From Geosiphon pyriformis (lineage: Eukaryota; Glomeromycota; Glomeromycetes; Archaeosporales; Geosiphonaceae), in assembly GCA_016748015.1 (NCBI GenBank), contig JAAOMT010000495.1, forward strand, positions 202,094 through 266,093: a stretch of DNA of 64,000 bases, in the 5' to 3' direction. A model generated the notes under the pieces. That model saw only the letters and a program-made list of their open reading frames with translations. It did no database searches and was not told the origin of the DNA. A program made the translations under genes and the position numbers. The stretch's first letter is position 1; the number at the start of each line of letters is the position of its first letter. Positions 11,426-21,495 of this stretch are shown here, piece after piece.

Positions 11426-12343
11426 GCTTCAGACTTAGCAGATTCAAAATCTTTGGCATAGGTAACTGTGTTTTGAAGGATGCTTGGATGTAATAGACAT
11501 ACATATTGCAAGATGCTGCTATGCAGACCATGGATAAACTGGTTAAGAATCTGTGGCACTGTAAAATAGTTGGCATCAATTGCTTGGATTTGGCACAGAT
11601 TTCTATGAAAGCATCCCAAGTAAGTGGTGACTGCTTCTGTTTCTCCTTGCTTTATGGTGCTGAATATATTGGCTAACCAGTTGATACTGTTATTGTTGCT
11701 GAAGTATCTTAAAAATTTCACTTTAAAGGCATTGAAGTCTTGTGGTTTATTAATCAAACTCTGATACCACGAATTGGTAGTATCTTTAAGAAAGTAGGGA
11801 ATGGCTTGCATTGCTTGAGCATTATTCCATCCATTGGCTGCAATGGCTTTTTCCATATCATTCAGCTATACTTGGACATTGTCTTCTTCGCTGGTAAAAT
11901 TGTCAAGTTTTGCGATTAGTGTGTAGGCCATTAGATCTAAGTTGGGTTGTTGTGGTGGTTGTTGAAGTGATTGTTGTTGCATGGGTTGTTGGAGTAGTAG
12001 TTGAAGTGATGGTGGTATAAGTTCAGCTATTGGATTAATCAGTGGTTGATTGATGACGATTACCAGAGGTAAGTTTGGTTGATTAATTAGATTGGGGTTT
12101 TGATTATCTTGAGTTGGCAGTGTCTGAATATTCAAAGTGTTGATTTCCGGATTTTCTGGATTTAGATTTTGCTGGGTTTGAAGATTCAGGGTTTCCAATT
12201 TTGGGTTTTCTAGGATTGGGTTTTGGTAAGTGAATTCTTAATTCTCAGATTCTTTTTCTTCTTTCTTTTCATGTTCTCCTTCCAATTCAGTAATTTCCCA
12301 CAGACTTGCTGTTCCGAAATCTGGTTGAGGTGGCAGTGATTGG
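11426..12343 (-). pseudogene. B1 Gag, capsid part and Gln-rich region
   Basis: Gln/Pro/Leu-rich stretch (about 11940-12230) followed by MAYTLIAKLDNF at 11931 and a Retrotrans_gag-like domain (AIPYFLKDTTNSWYQSL, FKVKFLRYFSNNNSI, YLGCFHRNLCQIQAI, QILNQFIHGL). The Met at 11931 aligns with the first Met of family A Gag. The N-terminal part lies beyond A2 at 22090-22686. Confidence 0.83.
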
Positions 12344-13215
12344 TATTACCAGTAGAATTTTAGTTATTAATTAACATGAAATTACCCATATAATTCCTAT
12401 AATTTATTATTATATTAATATCATTTCAAATTATCATTTATTATTTAATCAATTATCACATATCACGATTCAATTAAAATAATCTAATTAGTATAACAAA
12501 AAATAGGATGATCAAATTACACAATACCCTGAACTTTGTAACATTCAAAAATTCGCCAAAATTTACAGAAATTTGCCGAAATTATGAATAGTTCACCCAA
12601 ATTAATCAATAGTTCAGCGAAATAACTTGTAGTTCATTAAAATGTATCTTTAGTTTGCCGAAATTTGAGCAAAGAGAAAAAGTGCAAGTTCATAGACTAG
12701 TACTACAACAAGTTGTATAAAAGAAAAGCTTTTCTCTTCTGAAAAATGTATCTTACTTTAGATTTATCTCTTAAAACCATTCCTATACACACAAAAAGAA
12801 ATAAATATTAAATAATTCGAAANNNNNNNNNNNNNNNNNNNNTCCCTTGACAGAATTCTATTTCTTTTACATTTTTTTTATTTTTCTTTTATTTTCTTAT
12901 TACAATCATTAGGGTAGCCTACAGATGAGATTCCTGTAGAAGAGTTGACTTTCACAACAAAGTAACTACATATTTTTAGTGAGCTTCCAGATGAGCAATT
13001 CCTGGGAAAGAGTTGACGTTTACTACAACGTAACTACATAAAGTAACTGGCAAAGAATTGGCCATTCCACTTATAAGCCCAGCAGTTCAAATTATAAGAG
13101 ATAATTTGAAGATAAATTCAGTTATTGGAGGTTCAACCACATCCAGAAAACGTGAATTTACAACAAACAGGCATCAACAACATTTAAAAAAAGAGACCAA
13201 AAACCTCTGGTAACA
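12344..13215 (+). repeat. A2 5' LTR (family A, contains assembly gap)
   Basis: Starts TATTACC (G-to-A change from TGTTACC) and ends GGTAACA, followed by the primer-binding site. It matches 21116-22089 throughout. The 20 Ns at 12823-12842 replace about 120 bases present in the 3' LTR, which accounts for its shorter length. TATA box TATAAAAG at 12716-12723. Confidence 0.93.
12823..12842. other. Assembly gap (20 N)
   Basis: A run of exactly 20 N inside the A2 5' LTR. Comparison with the 3' LTR (about 21592-21722) indicates roughly 120 missing bases, so the gap length is a placeholder. Confidence 0.97.
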
Positions 13216-13229
13216 TTTGGTGCTCTCCT
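13216..13229 (+). promoter_or_regulatory. A2 primer-binding site
   Basis: TTTGGTGCTCTCCT immediately after the 5' LTR; TGGTGCTCTCC pairs with a tRNA ending GGAGAGCACCA. An ATG at 13230 opens only a four-codon frame, out of phase with Gag. Confidence 0.75.
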
Positions 13230-13260
13230 ATGGAAATAACATAGCAACAACAAATTCAAA

Positions 13261-14990
13261 GTGGTGACCACACCAGACACAGCAACTCTAGAGTATAATC
13301 AGTCAATTTACACCCACTGCAAGCAAAGATTCAATATTCCAAACGGAATTGAAGTTGTAAAGAAATCAGTATACCAATACATTGAAAACTGCATTAACAA
13401 TTATCTTTTTGGAAACTACAACATTTCAGAAGTTAGAAGCAACCTCTACAATAATTTAGTACACTATTCACAATTGGGAACAAAAGACCTGAACAGTGAA
13501 ACACTTGCTATCTACTTCCAAGAACTTAATTTTAACATTATTGAGTATTGTGAAGAAAAATACCCAGTACAGTCTAAATACACTTTTAACTTTGAATCAG
13601 AGACAGAAACAAGCAACAAAGGCAAACAAAGATTGAAGCAATACTCAAGAACCACTCCAAACACTCCAACACTACAAAAGACAACTGCCAAACACTTGCA
13701 AACACCTGAACAAGAAACCAGTGTCAAATTACCACTTTCTATTACATCATTTCCAATTTCACTTGTTCAACCACAAACACCAAGTTTACCACTTAGCCAT
13801 TTCTCCAGACCAGAAGATTTTCAGTCACCTAGAAATCCTACTCAACAGCAGGAACCAATATCAACAAGTGCCAATATCATTGATTACTTACAGGAAAACA
13901 AAAGTAATCACTCAGAAAGCTTGGAAAGTGAAGAAACTGAATCAAAACCAGAAGAAATTACAGAAAATGAAGAAAAAATGGCAACTGCTTACATTGCAAA
14001 AATCCCAGAATTTACTGGTGAAGACAATAATACCAGTTCTCAAAAATGGCTTGACAAGGTTCAAAAAGCAGGAGATGCAAATGGTTGGATTGCAGCAAAA
14101 ATGCTCAAAGCAATTCTCTACTTTCTTCAAGAAACAACAGGAGAATGGTTTAAAAATTTAGAAGAACCATTTAAAAACTGGCAAGCATTGAAAGATGCTT
14201 TTCTATAACAATTTACCGACAACAATACCTCTATTACTCTTAAAAACTGCTTTCACAATATCAAACAAGAAACATCTGAATCTGTTATGATCTATCTTGG
14301 AAGATTTAACAAACTTCTCAGACGAATCCGACAATTGGAAACCAATGACTACTATTTTGATGCTCAAATTTTGGATCAATTTATAACAGGGTTAAAAGAC
14401 AAACTGATTAAAAAAGTCCATTCACATGCTCCAGCAGACTTAGCAACTGCTATTAGACATGCAAAAAGCTATGAGATGGCAATGGAAGAAGCAAATCACC
14501 AAGCTTGTAAATTTTGCAATTGGAGAAACCAGCTCAGCAGCTGAAGAAAAAATAGACCAACTCACAAGGAAAGTTGAAAGCTATTTTACAAACCAACAAC
14601 AACAGCAGCAACAACCACAAAGATATCAACCACCACAATGACACAACCAAAACAATTTTGGATTACCATTCAACAACCAATCTCAAAATTGTCATTATTG
14701 TGGAATTCCAAAACACTGGAAACAAGATTGTAGGAAATTACAAAGAGACCAACAAAACAGGAGTAATCAACATTACTCTTCACCACAACAATCCTATTAC
14801 CAATCTCCACCACCAACCTATTATTCACCAAGACCACAAAATCAAAACTACTATCTACCAGCTCCACAATCAATACAGCAACAATATCAGCAACCTTTAC
14901 CAATTCAGCCATATCAGACACCACCCACTCAACAATATCAAGTACCAGCAAGAAGATTGGTTTAACATAACCAATTCATACTCCAAAATC
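13261..14990 (+). pseudogene. A2 Gag with CCHC knuckle and PPxY motif
   Basis: The frame opens at GTG codons (13261) and has no Met for 239 codons, until ATG 13978 just before the capsid-like domain (AYIAKIPEFTGED, WLDKVQKAGDANGW, YLGRFNKLLRRIRQLE). A stop at 14206 and a one-base shift near 14500 break it. Beyond the shift come SYFTNQQQQQQQ, the knuckle CHYCGIPKHWKQDC (about 14688-14730) and SPPPTYYSP (PPxY, about 14806-14832). The Met-free N-terminal part is well conserved with A1 and more distantly with B1, so it is coding. Confidence 0.85.
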
Positions 14991-15720
14991 AATTGCAGAA
15001 TAACCACAACAGAATCAATCTAAATAACCAGTTGGTTCCCCAAAATTCAGGTCAGCAAAGACCCAATCACTATCACATTCAACCCAGTTATCTTACAATA
15101 CCAGAGGAATCAGATTTTCAACAAACTGCACTTTCTGAAAATGAAGTTGCAGCACTAAGATCAAACCCTTCCAACCACACCATTCCACCAGCTTAAATTG
15201 CCCAAAATGCTAATCTGTCAGATATATTTCCATTTGAATTTGAAGCAAATGAATCACCATTTCTGCTTAGTAATGCAGCAGTCAATGAACAGAAAGCAAT
15301 TACTGCTATGTACACAGAAGCTACAGTGGAAGGAAAACCCATTCGCTTAATTTTAGATAGTGGATTAGCTGGAAGTATTATCACTTACCAGCTGATGCAA
15401 CAACTCAAATGAAATGTAGACAGACCAGCTCAAACAGTTATTGTCACAGCTGATAGTATGAAGAAGACTTCAGTAGAAGAAATTGATAATTTCCCTTTTT
15501 CAATTGATGGAATCACCATTCCAGTTAAAGTTCTTGTTATGGATGCACCCTAATATCAAGTTCTAGTCGGAAATGATTGGCTTCTCAAGGCCAATGCAAA
15601 TCTGAACTGGAAAATTCAAGAACTTAAAATCTCATACCAAAGACAATATACCATAGTACCTGCAACCTGTGGTACCTTTAATAAATGATCAGAAAAAGCT
15701 TCAGTATTTGAATTTGAAGA
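14991..15720 (+). pseudogene. A2 retropepsin-type protease
   Basis: Same frame as the end of Gag. Contains FPFEFEANESPFLLSN, the active-site segment IRLILDSGLAGSIITYQLM (DSG intact, about 15340-15400), PAQTVIVTADSM and KVLVMDAP. Stops at 15194, 15409, 15551 and 15687 sit where A1 has Arg, Gln or similar codons. It is expected to cut the polyprotein in an intact relative. Confidence 0.83.
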
Positions 15721-16480
15721 GGAGAAAGAAATGCCACTTACTGAAACCTACATGGCTCTTGGATCAACATTCAATTGGGCTGAAGAAACCGAACAAGAGA
15801 TTTTTGAAGAATCAAGGGAATGGAAGAAAGTTAGATATTCTACACCAGAACCACGGAAACAACCACCCTATATTCTACTTAAATGCAAAGATTGCAACAA
15901 AAAACTTTCATCAATGGAAGCATGTATTTCTCCAGAAGAGGAATATGAAACTCGTACCTGTTACTTTTGCAAAGCATGCCATAAAGAACGATTTGGATCT
16001 CCAAAAAGAAGTGGAAAATGGGACAACACACCTTGCCTTATATGTGGAAAAATGCTACCAAAAGAATGCAATTGGATTGATGTAGCAATGAGAGGAGGAG
16101 TATGTGATCAAACCTGTTAATATGCTCTATCAATTTCGGAAAAAGTCAGAAGAGGAACACCATTTGATGCAGCATACAACAGTGTTCTCAATAAACTTTA
16201 CCACTACATTCATGATGCTGAAATGATTTTTGACTTAGCAATGGCATTGATCAATGGAACCACCCAAGAAGATGTTTGCCAAATGAAAAAAGCTGAATAT
16301 ATTGAGTATACCATGGAATTAGCTGGATTTGATTATGAAGATGAAGTAGAAACCTACCATCAAATTGCAAGCCACACATATCCAACCAAAGAAGCTCAAA
16401 TTCAATGATTAGAGCAAATAAACATTCAATTGTGTAAAGAATGTGTTATGCCTTGTGATGACCAATGGTGTTTAAAATGT
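15721..16480 (+). pseudogene. A2 Cys-rich module (CxxC repeats), uncharacterised
   Basis: Best-preserved copy of the module. In order: CKDCNKK, then CYFCKACHKE, CLICGKMLPKEC and GGVCDQTC within about 75 residues. A roughly 90-residue helical segment follows (KLYHYIHDAEMIFDLAMAL, KKAEYIEYTMELAGFDYEDE) and then CKECVMPCDDQWCLKC just before the dUTPase. The CxxC spacing resembles zinc ribbons or RING-like folds but I cannot assign a family. Stops at 16118 and 16406 replace Gln and Trp codons of other copies. Confidence 0.75.
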
Positions 16481-17263
16481 TATGCTCTTAGCATTTCTCT
16501 GCCAGATGAGAATGATGAAAATAAAATCGAATTTGGAGTATCTGAACTAGTAGAAGAACTACCAACCACTTCCATCTATCTTCTTGAAAAGCAACCATCT
16601 CTACAACTTAAATATTTTGACAACCATGGCCAAGGAATCAGACCAGAAAAAGCACACGAAATTAATACTAGATATGATCTAAGATACCCAGGAAAAGATA
16701 CTTTGATTCTCCAACCAAAGTCTTTGACAAAAATTAATCTCAAAATTGCTTTTGAAATTCCACCAGGAGCAATGGTTCAAATTGCCTCCAGATCATCATT
16801 GGCAAGCAAAGAAATCAATATTAAAGAAGGAGTTATAGATGCAGGATACACTGGAGACATTACCATCATGTTACAGAATGAGACAGACAAACCATTCAAA
16901 ATTAAACATGCTGAAAAAATTGCTCAAGTAATTTACTTACCCTTAATCAACATTTCGGGTTTACAATCAATAAACAACAGAGAACAATTGGGAAAAAGTG
17001 AAAGAGGAACTCAAGGTTTTGGTTTAACTGGACAATTTACAGTTCCAGTAAACATAGTTTTTAATACACAAAATGAATCTCACCAGATTCTTCAACTTCC
17101 TCAGCCAATTACCATTTCATCTTTTGGAGAACATCACAAAATTTACACTTGCTCAAAACCCACTACTACACAACAAATCTTTGAATCCAATGAACAAATC
17201 TGTTTGAAGCATGAAATATCAATTCCAAACGTTTATATTCCCAAAGGAATGAAAAAATTTTGA
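16481..17263 (+). pseudogene. A2 dUTPase domain and linker
   Basis: All five motifs in order and frame: RYDLRYPG (about 16669; the usual Gly-Tyr is Arg-Tyr), SRSSLASKEI (16788), GVIDAGYTGDI (16831), HAEKIAQVIYLPL (16907) and RGTQGFGLTG (17002). Catalytic Asp and Tyr of motif 3 are intact. The domain is about 125 residues, the usual trimeric-dUTPase size. After it come LPQPITISSFGEH and IPNVYIPKGMKKF, the linker toward RT. Being inside the polyprotein, it would be released by the protease or act fused. Confidence 0.9.
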
Positions 17264-18880
17264 GTTATATTCTACAACCCCAATAATTATCCTATTGTTT
17301 TATTAAACAAATTAGAAATTGGAATCATACACAGCAATATTTTTCAAGATGAAAACCCTCAAATTGTCTTTAATTTCATTGAAATTGTAAAGCACACTTT
17401 ACTTCCAAATCCAAATATCATTTCTATTATTGAAAACTACCACTTGTTGGAAGAAAAACTCTCTCAAATCAATATGGGTCTCTTAGAACCTCAACAACAA
17501 AGACAATTGAAACAATTGATAGCTGAATTTGCAGATATATTTGCAAAAGACAACAATAACTTGGGAAAAACAGACATTGTTCAACATCAGATCCATACAG
17601 GAGATGCTCTACCAAAACATCAACAAGTTTATCGAGTGCCACCTGTCAGCCACCAATTCATCAGAGAAGAGGTCCAAAGAATGCTCAATAACGGATTGAT
17701 TCAACCATCAAGAAGTCCTGGGGCCTCATCAGTAGTTTTAATTAAAAAGAAAAACGGAAAAATCAGATTCTGTGTTGATTATAGACAACTGAATAGTGTT
17801 ACAATTGAAGATGCCTATCCTCTTCCAAGAATTGATGACATGCTAGATGCTCTAGGAAAAGCCAAGTTCTTTTCAACTTTAGACCTAAAAAGTGGATACT
17901 GGCAAGTCGAAATGGACCCAAAAGATAGACCCAAAACAGCATTCACCACTCAAGGAGGAAATTATGAATTTAATGTTATGCCTTTTAGACTCTGTAATGC
18001 ACCAGCAACATTTCAGCAACTCATGGATGTTGTCTATGAAAAGCTCTTGTGGCAATTAGTAGTTGTTTATCTTGATGATACTAATGTATACTCACCAAGC
18101 TTTGAAGCCCATCTCATTCACCTGTGAGAAGTTTTTCAACGATTATGGAAAGCAGGATTAAAGTTAAATATTGAGAAATGTCACTTTAGAAAAACAAGCT
18201 TGATCTTTCTTGGACACATAGTTAGTAAAGATGGAATCAAACCAAATCCAGAAACAATCAGTGCTGTCAAAAACTTTCAAACTCTCAGAAATACTACAGA
18301 ACTAAGAAAATTTGTGGGATTAGCCTCTTACTATCAAAAATTCATAAAAAGATTCTCAGAAATTGCCAAACCACTCAATTATCTTACCAACAAAAACATA
18401 CCATACAAATGGATTAAAGAACAACAAAAAGCTTTTGAAATCTTCAAAACAAAATTGACAACAGCCCCAGTTTTTGCTTATCCAGACTTTAACAAACGAT
18501 TTCAATTAGCCACTGATGTCTCACACATAGTATTTGGTGTTATCTTATCACAATTGGATGAAAATGGCCAAGAACAAGTTATTGCCTATGCCAACAGAAC
18601 ACTCAAGCCAACAGAACTCAAATATGGCTCAACTGAATTAGAAGCTGCTGCAGTTATTTGGGCTCTTAAACATTTTCAACAATATCTGAAGAATGGAAAA
18701 GAATTTGACATAATAACAGACAACATTGGCCTCAAATGGCTTAATAAAAAGAAAACTGAACAAAGTGCCAAACAGTCTCAATAGAATAACTTCCTAGCAG
18801 ACTACAGATATATTATACACCACAAACCAGGAAAACTACATACCAATGTTGATAGCCTCTCAAGAATGAGACAAGATTAA
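17264..18880 (+). pseudogene. A2 reverse transcriptase and RNase H
   Basis: Ty3-type RT from about 17560: VYRVPPVSHQFI, FCVDYRQLNSVT, STLDLKSGYWQVEMDP, NVMPFRLCNAPATF and VVVYLDDTNVYS with an intact YLDD box (18062-18085). The connection is FLGHIVSKDGIKPNP and LRKFVGLASYYQKF. RNase H has ATDVSHIVFGVILSQLDENG, STELEAAAVIWAL and FDIITDNIGLKWL. Only a few stops (17262, 18125, 18782). The copy synthesises cDNA only if the stops are bypassed. Confidence 0.92.
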
Positions 18881-20285
18881 TACCAACAACAATTCCACCA
18901 CAACTTACCAACTTACCAAAAAAATAACCAAACAAAAATAGATCCCAGAAACTACAGCAATCTTAAAAATTATTTGGAGACTCTTACTATGCCAGAAAAC
19001 TGGTCTTTAAGTGAAAAACACCACTTATAATACCAATCAAAACAATATTTCATATACCAAAACAAAATCTATTATAAAAATTACAGAAAACCAAACCAGC
19101 CACTTAGATTAGTACAAGAGAATGAAAAAGAAACAATTTTATACAACATGCATACAGATCCGTCTTCAGCACACTTGGAAAAAGAGAGAACAATTCAAAG
19201 AACCCTTGAACATTATTTTTGGCCTCACATGCAAAAAAACATTTGATAATATGTAGAATCTTGTGATAATTGTCAAAAAAGAGAAGGAACTCGCCCCACA
19301 GAACCTTTAAATCCAATCAAAGTTGGACAACTTTTTGACAAAGTTGGAATTGATTTAGTCGGACCATTACTTATCACAACCCAAGGAAATTGTTATATTG
19401 CAGTTGCAGTGGATTATCTTACCAAATGGCCTGAAGCTAGAGCCATCCAAAGAGCAGATGCAAAATCAGTAGCAAATTTCATCTATGAAGACATTATCTG
19501 TAAACATGGATGCCCAATTGAACTCTTATCTGATCAAGGAACACATTTTGTGAACAACTTGATACAAAAAATTTGTGAACAGTTCAATGTTAAAAGACTT
19601 TTATTATCATCTTATTATCCTCAAACAAATGAACTTGTAGAATGTTTCAACAGAACATTGTGTGAATCTTTAGCCAAAGTCTCAACAGACTTTGAGCAGG
19701 AATGAGATATCTTTATTCCATCAGTGTTACTAGCATACAGAACACTAAAACAAGATACTATGAAACACATATCATTTGATCTTACTTATGGAAGGACAGC
19801 AATATTACCAATTAATTTTACAGTGGAAACATACCCAGTGCAACCAATCAATGAAAAAAACTTTCAAAAAACACTCCAAAGAAAAGCATACACTCTTCTT
19901 AGTACACTGGAAGGAAAAAGAAGAATAGCAGCAACTCATATTGAACATTCCCAAGCTTAACAAAAAGAAAGACATGGAAAATAAAGTTCTCTTACACAGA
20001 ACTAAGGCTGAAAAACAATGGAGTGGGAAATTTGAAAACAAATGGGATGGACCATTTTATATTCATGAAATTCTAGGCAATGGATCATATAAGTTAAGAC
20101 TTGATGACAAAATATTAGCAAAAGTTGCACATGGAGACAGATTAAAACACTATTATTCCAGAAACAATCCTGAACCATTAATTTCACAAATTGGTACACA
20201 TTCCCTTTTAATTAATCCTGAAGATATTTCCCGAAATTTAGAACCAATAATTATAATAGAACAACAACCAAACTTGAACACTTAA
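18881..20285 (+). pseudogene. A2 integrase with zinc finger, DDE core and GPY/F module
   Basis: N-terminal zinc finger (MHTDPSSAH and CDNCQKREG). The catalytic triad is visible: IDLVGPL, LLSDQGTHFVN and LVECFNRTL. A C-terminal GPY/F-type block follows (KWDGPFYIHEILGNGSYKLRL, about 20041-20100). No chromodomain follows it, so targeting to modified histones by that route is not supported. Stops at 19028, 19246 and 19703, and a deletion/frameshift near 19960, break the frame. Integrases join the LTR ends of the cDNA to genomic DNA. Confidence 0.88.
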
Positions 20286-20469
20286 ATTTTACAATAATTC
20301 TCTAATAAAAACACAAAGACAAAAATAGTAAATAATTACAAAACACCCAAACCCAAAAACAAATAAAAACCCCATATCCAAAAATCATTTTCTTTATTTT
20401 CTCTTTTTATAATTAGTCAATTTTATCATAATTATTTCCCGAAATATTCAACAAATATCCCAAAAATTA

Positions 20470-21135
20470 ATGTTAGCCTTGAAAACACTCTCTGACTTAT
20501 CTATAACGATTAATAGAAGTCAAATTAATTACATTCAGAAAGAAACCACAGCCCCAGTAGCAAATTATTTACAGAACTATCATCCCTATAGAAGAAAAAC
20601 AAGAAGTCACTCTGAGAATAGATTACCAAGACTTGTGAAGCAGGCACTAGAAGAAAATTTTTTAATTGCCCCTATTAACATTCTACCAAATGCTACAATA
20701 CAACAAAAACTTCTACTACTTCTTAATGAACAGAACAATGAACACACTCCTATCTATAAATACTTTCAAATTGGAAAAACACTTTATGAACGAAAACTGG
20801 AACTTAAAGCAACAAATCTCACTCCTGAAGTTATACAAAAACAAATCCACAATGAATTCAAAACAGCAGCTGGACCAACAAACACTTACTACAAACTTAG
20901 AGCAGCTCTTAGACTCTATGACTTGTTTAATACTTGTGAAAATGTTCTACAAAATCTAATACTGCAACCAATAAAAGTCTAATACATTAGCAAACTCACA
21001 GAACTGAAATTTCAACAATTTTCAGACCAGATTACTTCAATTATTTTAGATCACTATCTCAATATTACAGATAGTGCCTGGACTTCGACAGAGCTCAGTT
21101 TTGAGGAAGAAATTATGTTACCAGTAGAATTTTAG
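20470..21135 (+). pseudogene. A2 ORF3, conserved protein of unknown function in the envelope position
   Basis: 222-codon frame, separate from gag-pol, with one stop (20980, a Gln codon in A4). Highly conserved with A4 39020-39739 and detectably with B4 48120-48779. It is helix-rich and charged: ATIQQKLLLLLNEQ, YFQIGKTLYERKLELKA, KLRAALRLYDLFNTCENVLQN, LKFQQFSDQITSIIL. No signal peptide or membrane segment, so it is not an envelope glycoprotein. The last seven codons run into the 3' LTR. The A4 start ATG has become ATT here, so 20470 is the next Met. Function unknown. Confidence 0.8.
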
Positions 21136-21321
21136 CTATTAATTAACATGAAATTACCCATATAATTCCTATAATTCATTAGTATATTAATATCATTTCA
21201 AATTATTATTTATTATTTAATCAATTATCACATATTACGATTCAATTAAAATAATCTAATTAGTATAACAGAAAGTAGAATAATCAAATTACACAATACT
21301 CTGAACTTTGTAACATTCAAA

Positions 21322-21436
21322 AATTCGCCGAAATTTACAGAAATTCGCCGAAATTATGAATAGTTCATCCAAATTAATCAATAATTCAGCGAAATAACTT
21401 GTAGTTCATCAAAATGTATCTTTAGTTTGCCGAAAT
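21322..21436 (+). repeat. Palindromic TTCGCCGAA-type motif array in the family A LTR U3
   Basis: Six imperfect copies of TTCGCCGAAAT or AGTTCAGCGAAAT at about 20-bp spacing just upstream of the TATA box (copies near 21323, 21343, 21363, 21384, 21403 and 21425). The same array sits in the A1 LTR (6525-6615) and A4 LTRs, where CG dinucleotides are mostly lost. It looks like a cluster of transcription-factor sites; that is inference. Confidence 0.65.
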
Positions 21437-21487
21437 TTGAGCAAAGAGAAAAAGTGCAAGTTCATAGACTAGTACTACAACAAGTTG

Positions 21488-21495
21488 TATAAAAG
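21488..21495 (+). promoter_or_regulatory. TATA box of the family A LTR promoter
   Basis: TATAAAAG followed at once by the inverted repeat AGAAGAGC-TTTT-CTCTTCT. The same arrangement is at 12716-12723 and, on the minus strand, 6443-6450. It suggests an RNA polymerase II start about 25-35 bp downstream, defining the U3/R border. Confidence 0.65.

Larger units (their letters stand above)
6831..12343 (-). mobile_element. Ty3/gypsy copy B1 (family B), main left portion
   Basis: Minus-strand family B element interrupted at both ends: A1 lies inserted at 6830/6831 and A2 at 12343/22090. Joining 22090 to 12343 after removing A2 and one copy of a 4-bp duplication (TTGG left, TCGG right) restores one continuous Gag frame that aligns to B3 near 31560-31640. 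Order from 12343 down: Gag, a deletion, Cys-rich module, dUTPase-like domain, linker, RT, RNase H, integrase. Many stops and frameshifts. Confidence 0.88.

Noticed and set aside
11018-11461. 147-codon plus-strand hydrophobic frame as a membrane protein
   Set aside because: It is antisense to the B1 Cys-rich module and Gag; the minus-strand frame aligns with other copies.
15100-19710. Stop-codon reassignment (TAA/TAG read as Gln) in the transposon polyproteins
   Set aside because: Stops fall at different places in different copies and the matching copy has CAA, CAG, TGG or CGA there. The host genes use the standard code and end at ordinary stops.
20100-20285. Chromodomain at the integrase C-terminus
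   Set aside because: The sequence after the GPY/F block is short and polar, with no aromatic cage pattern in A2, A4 or B4.
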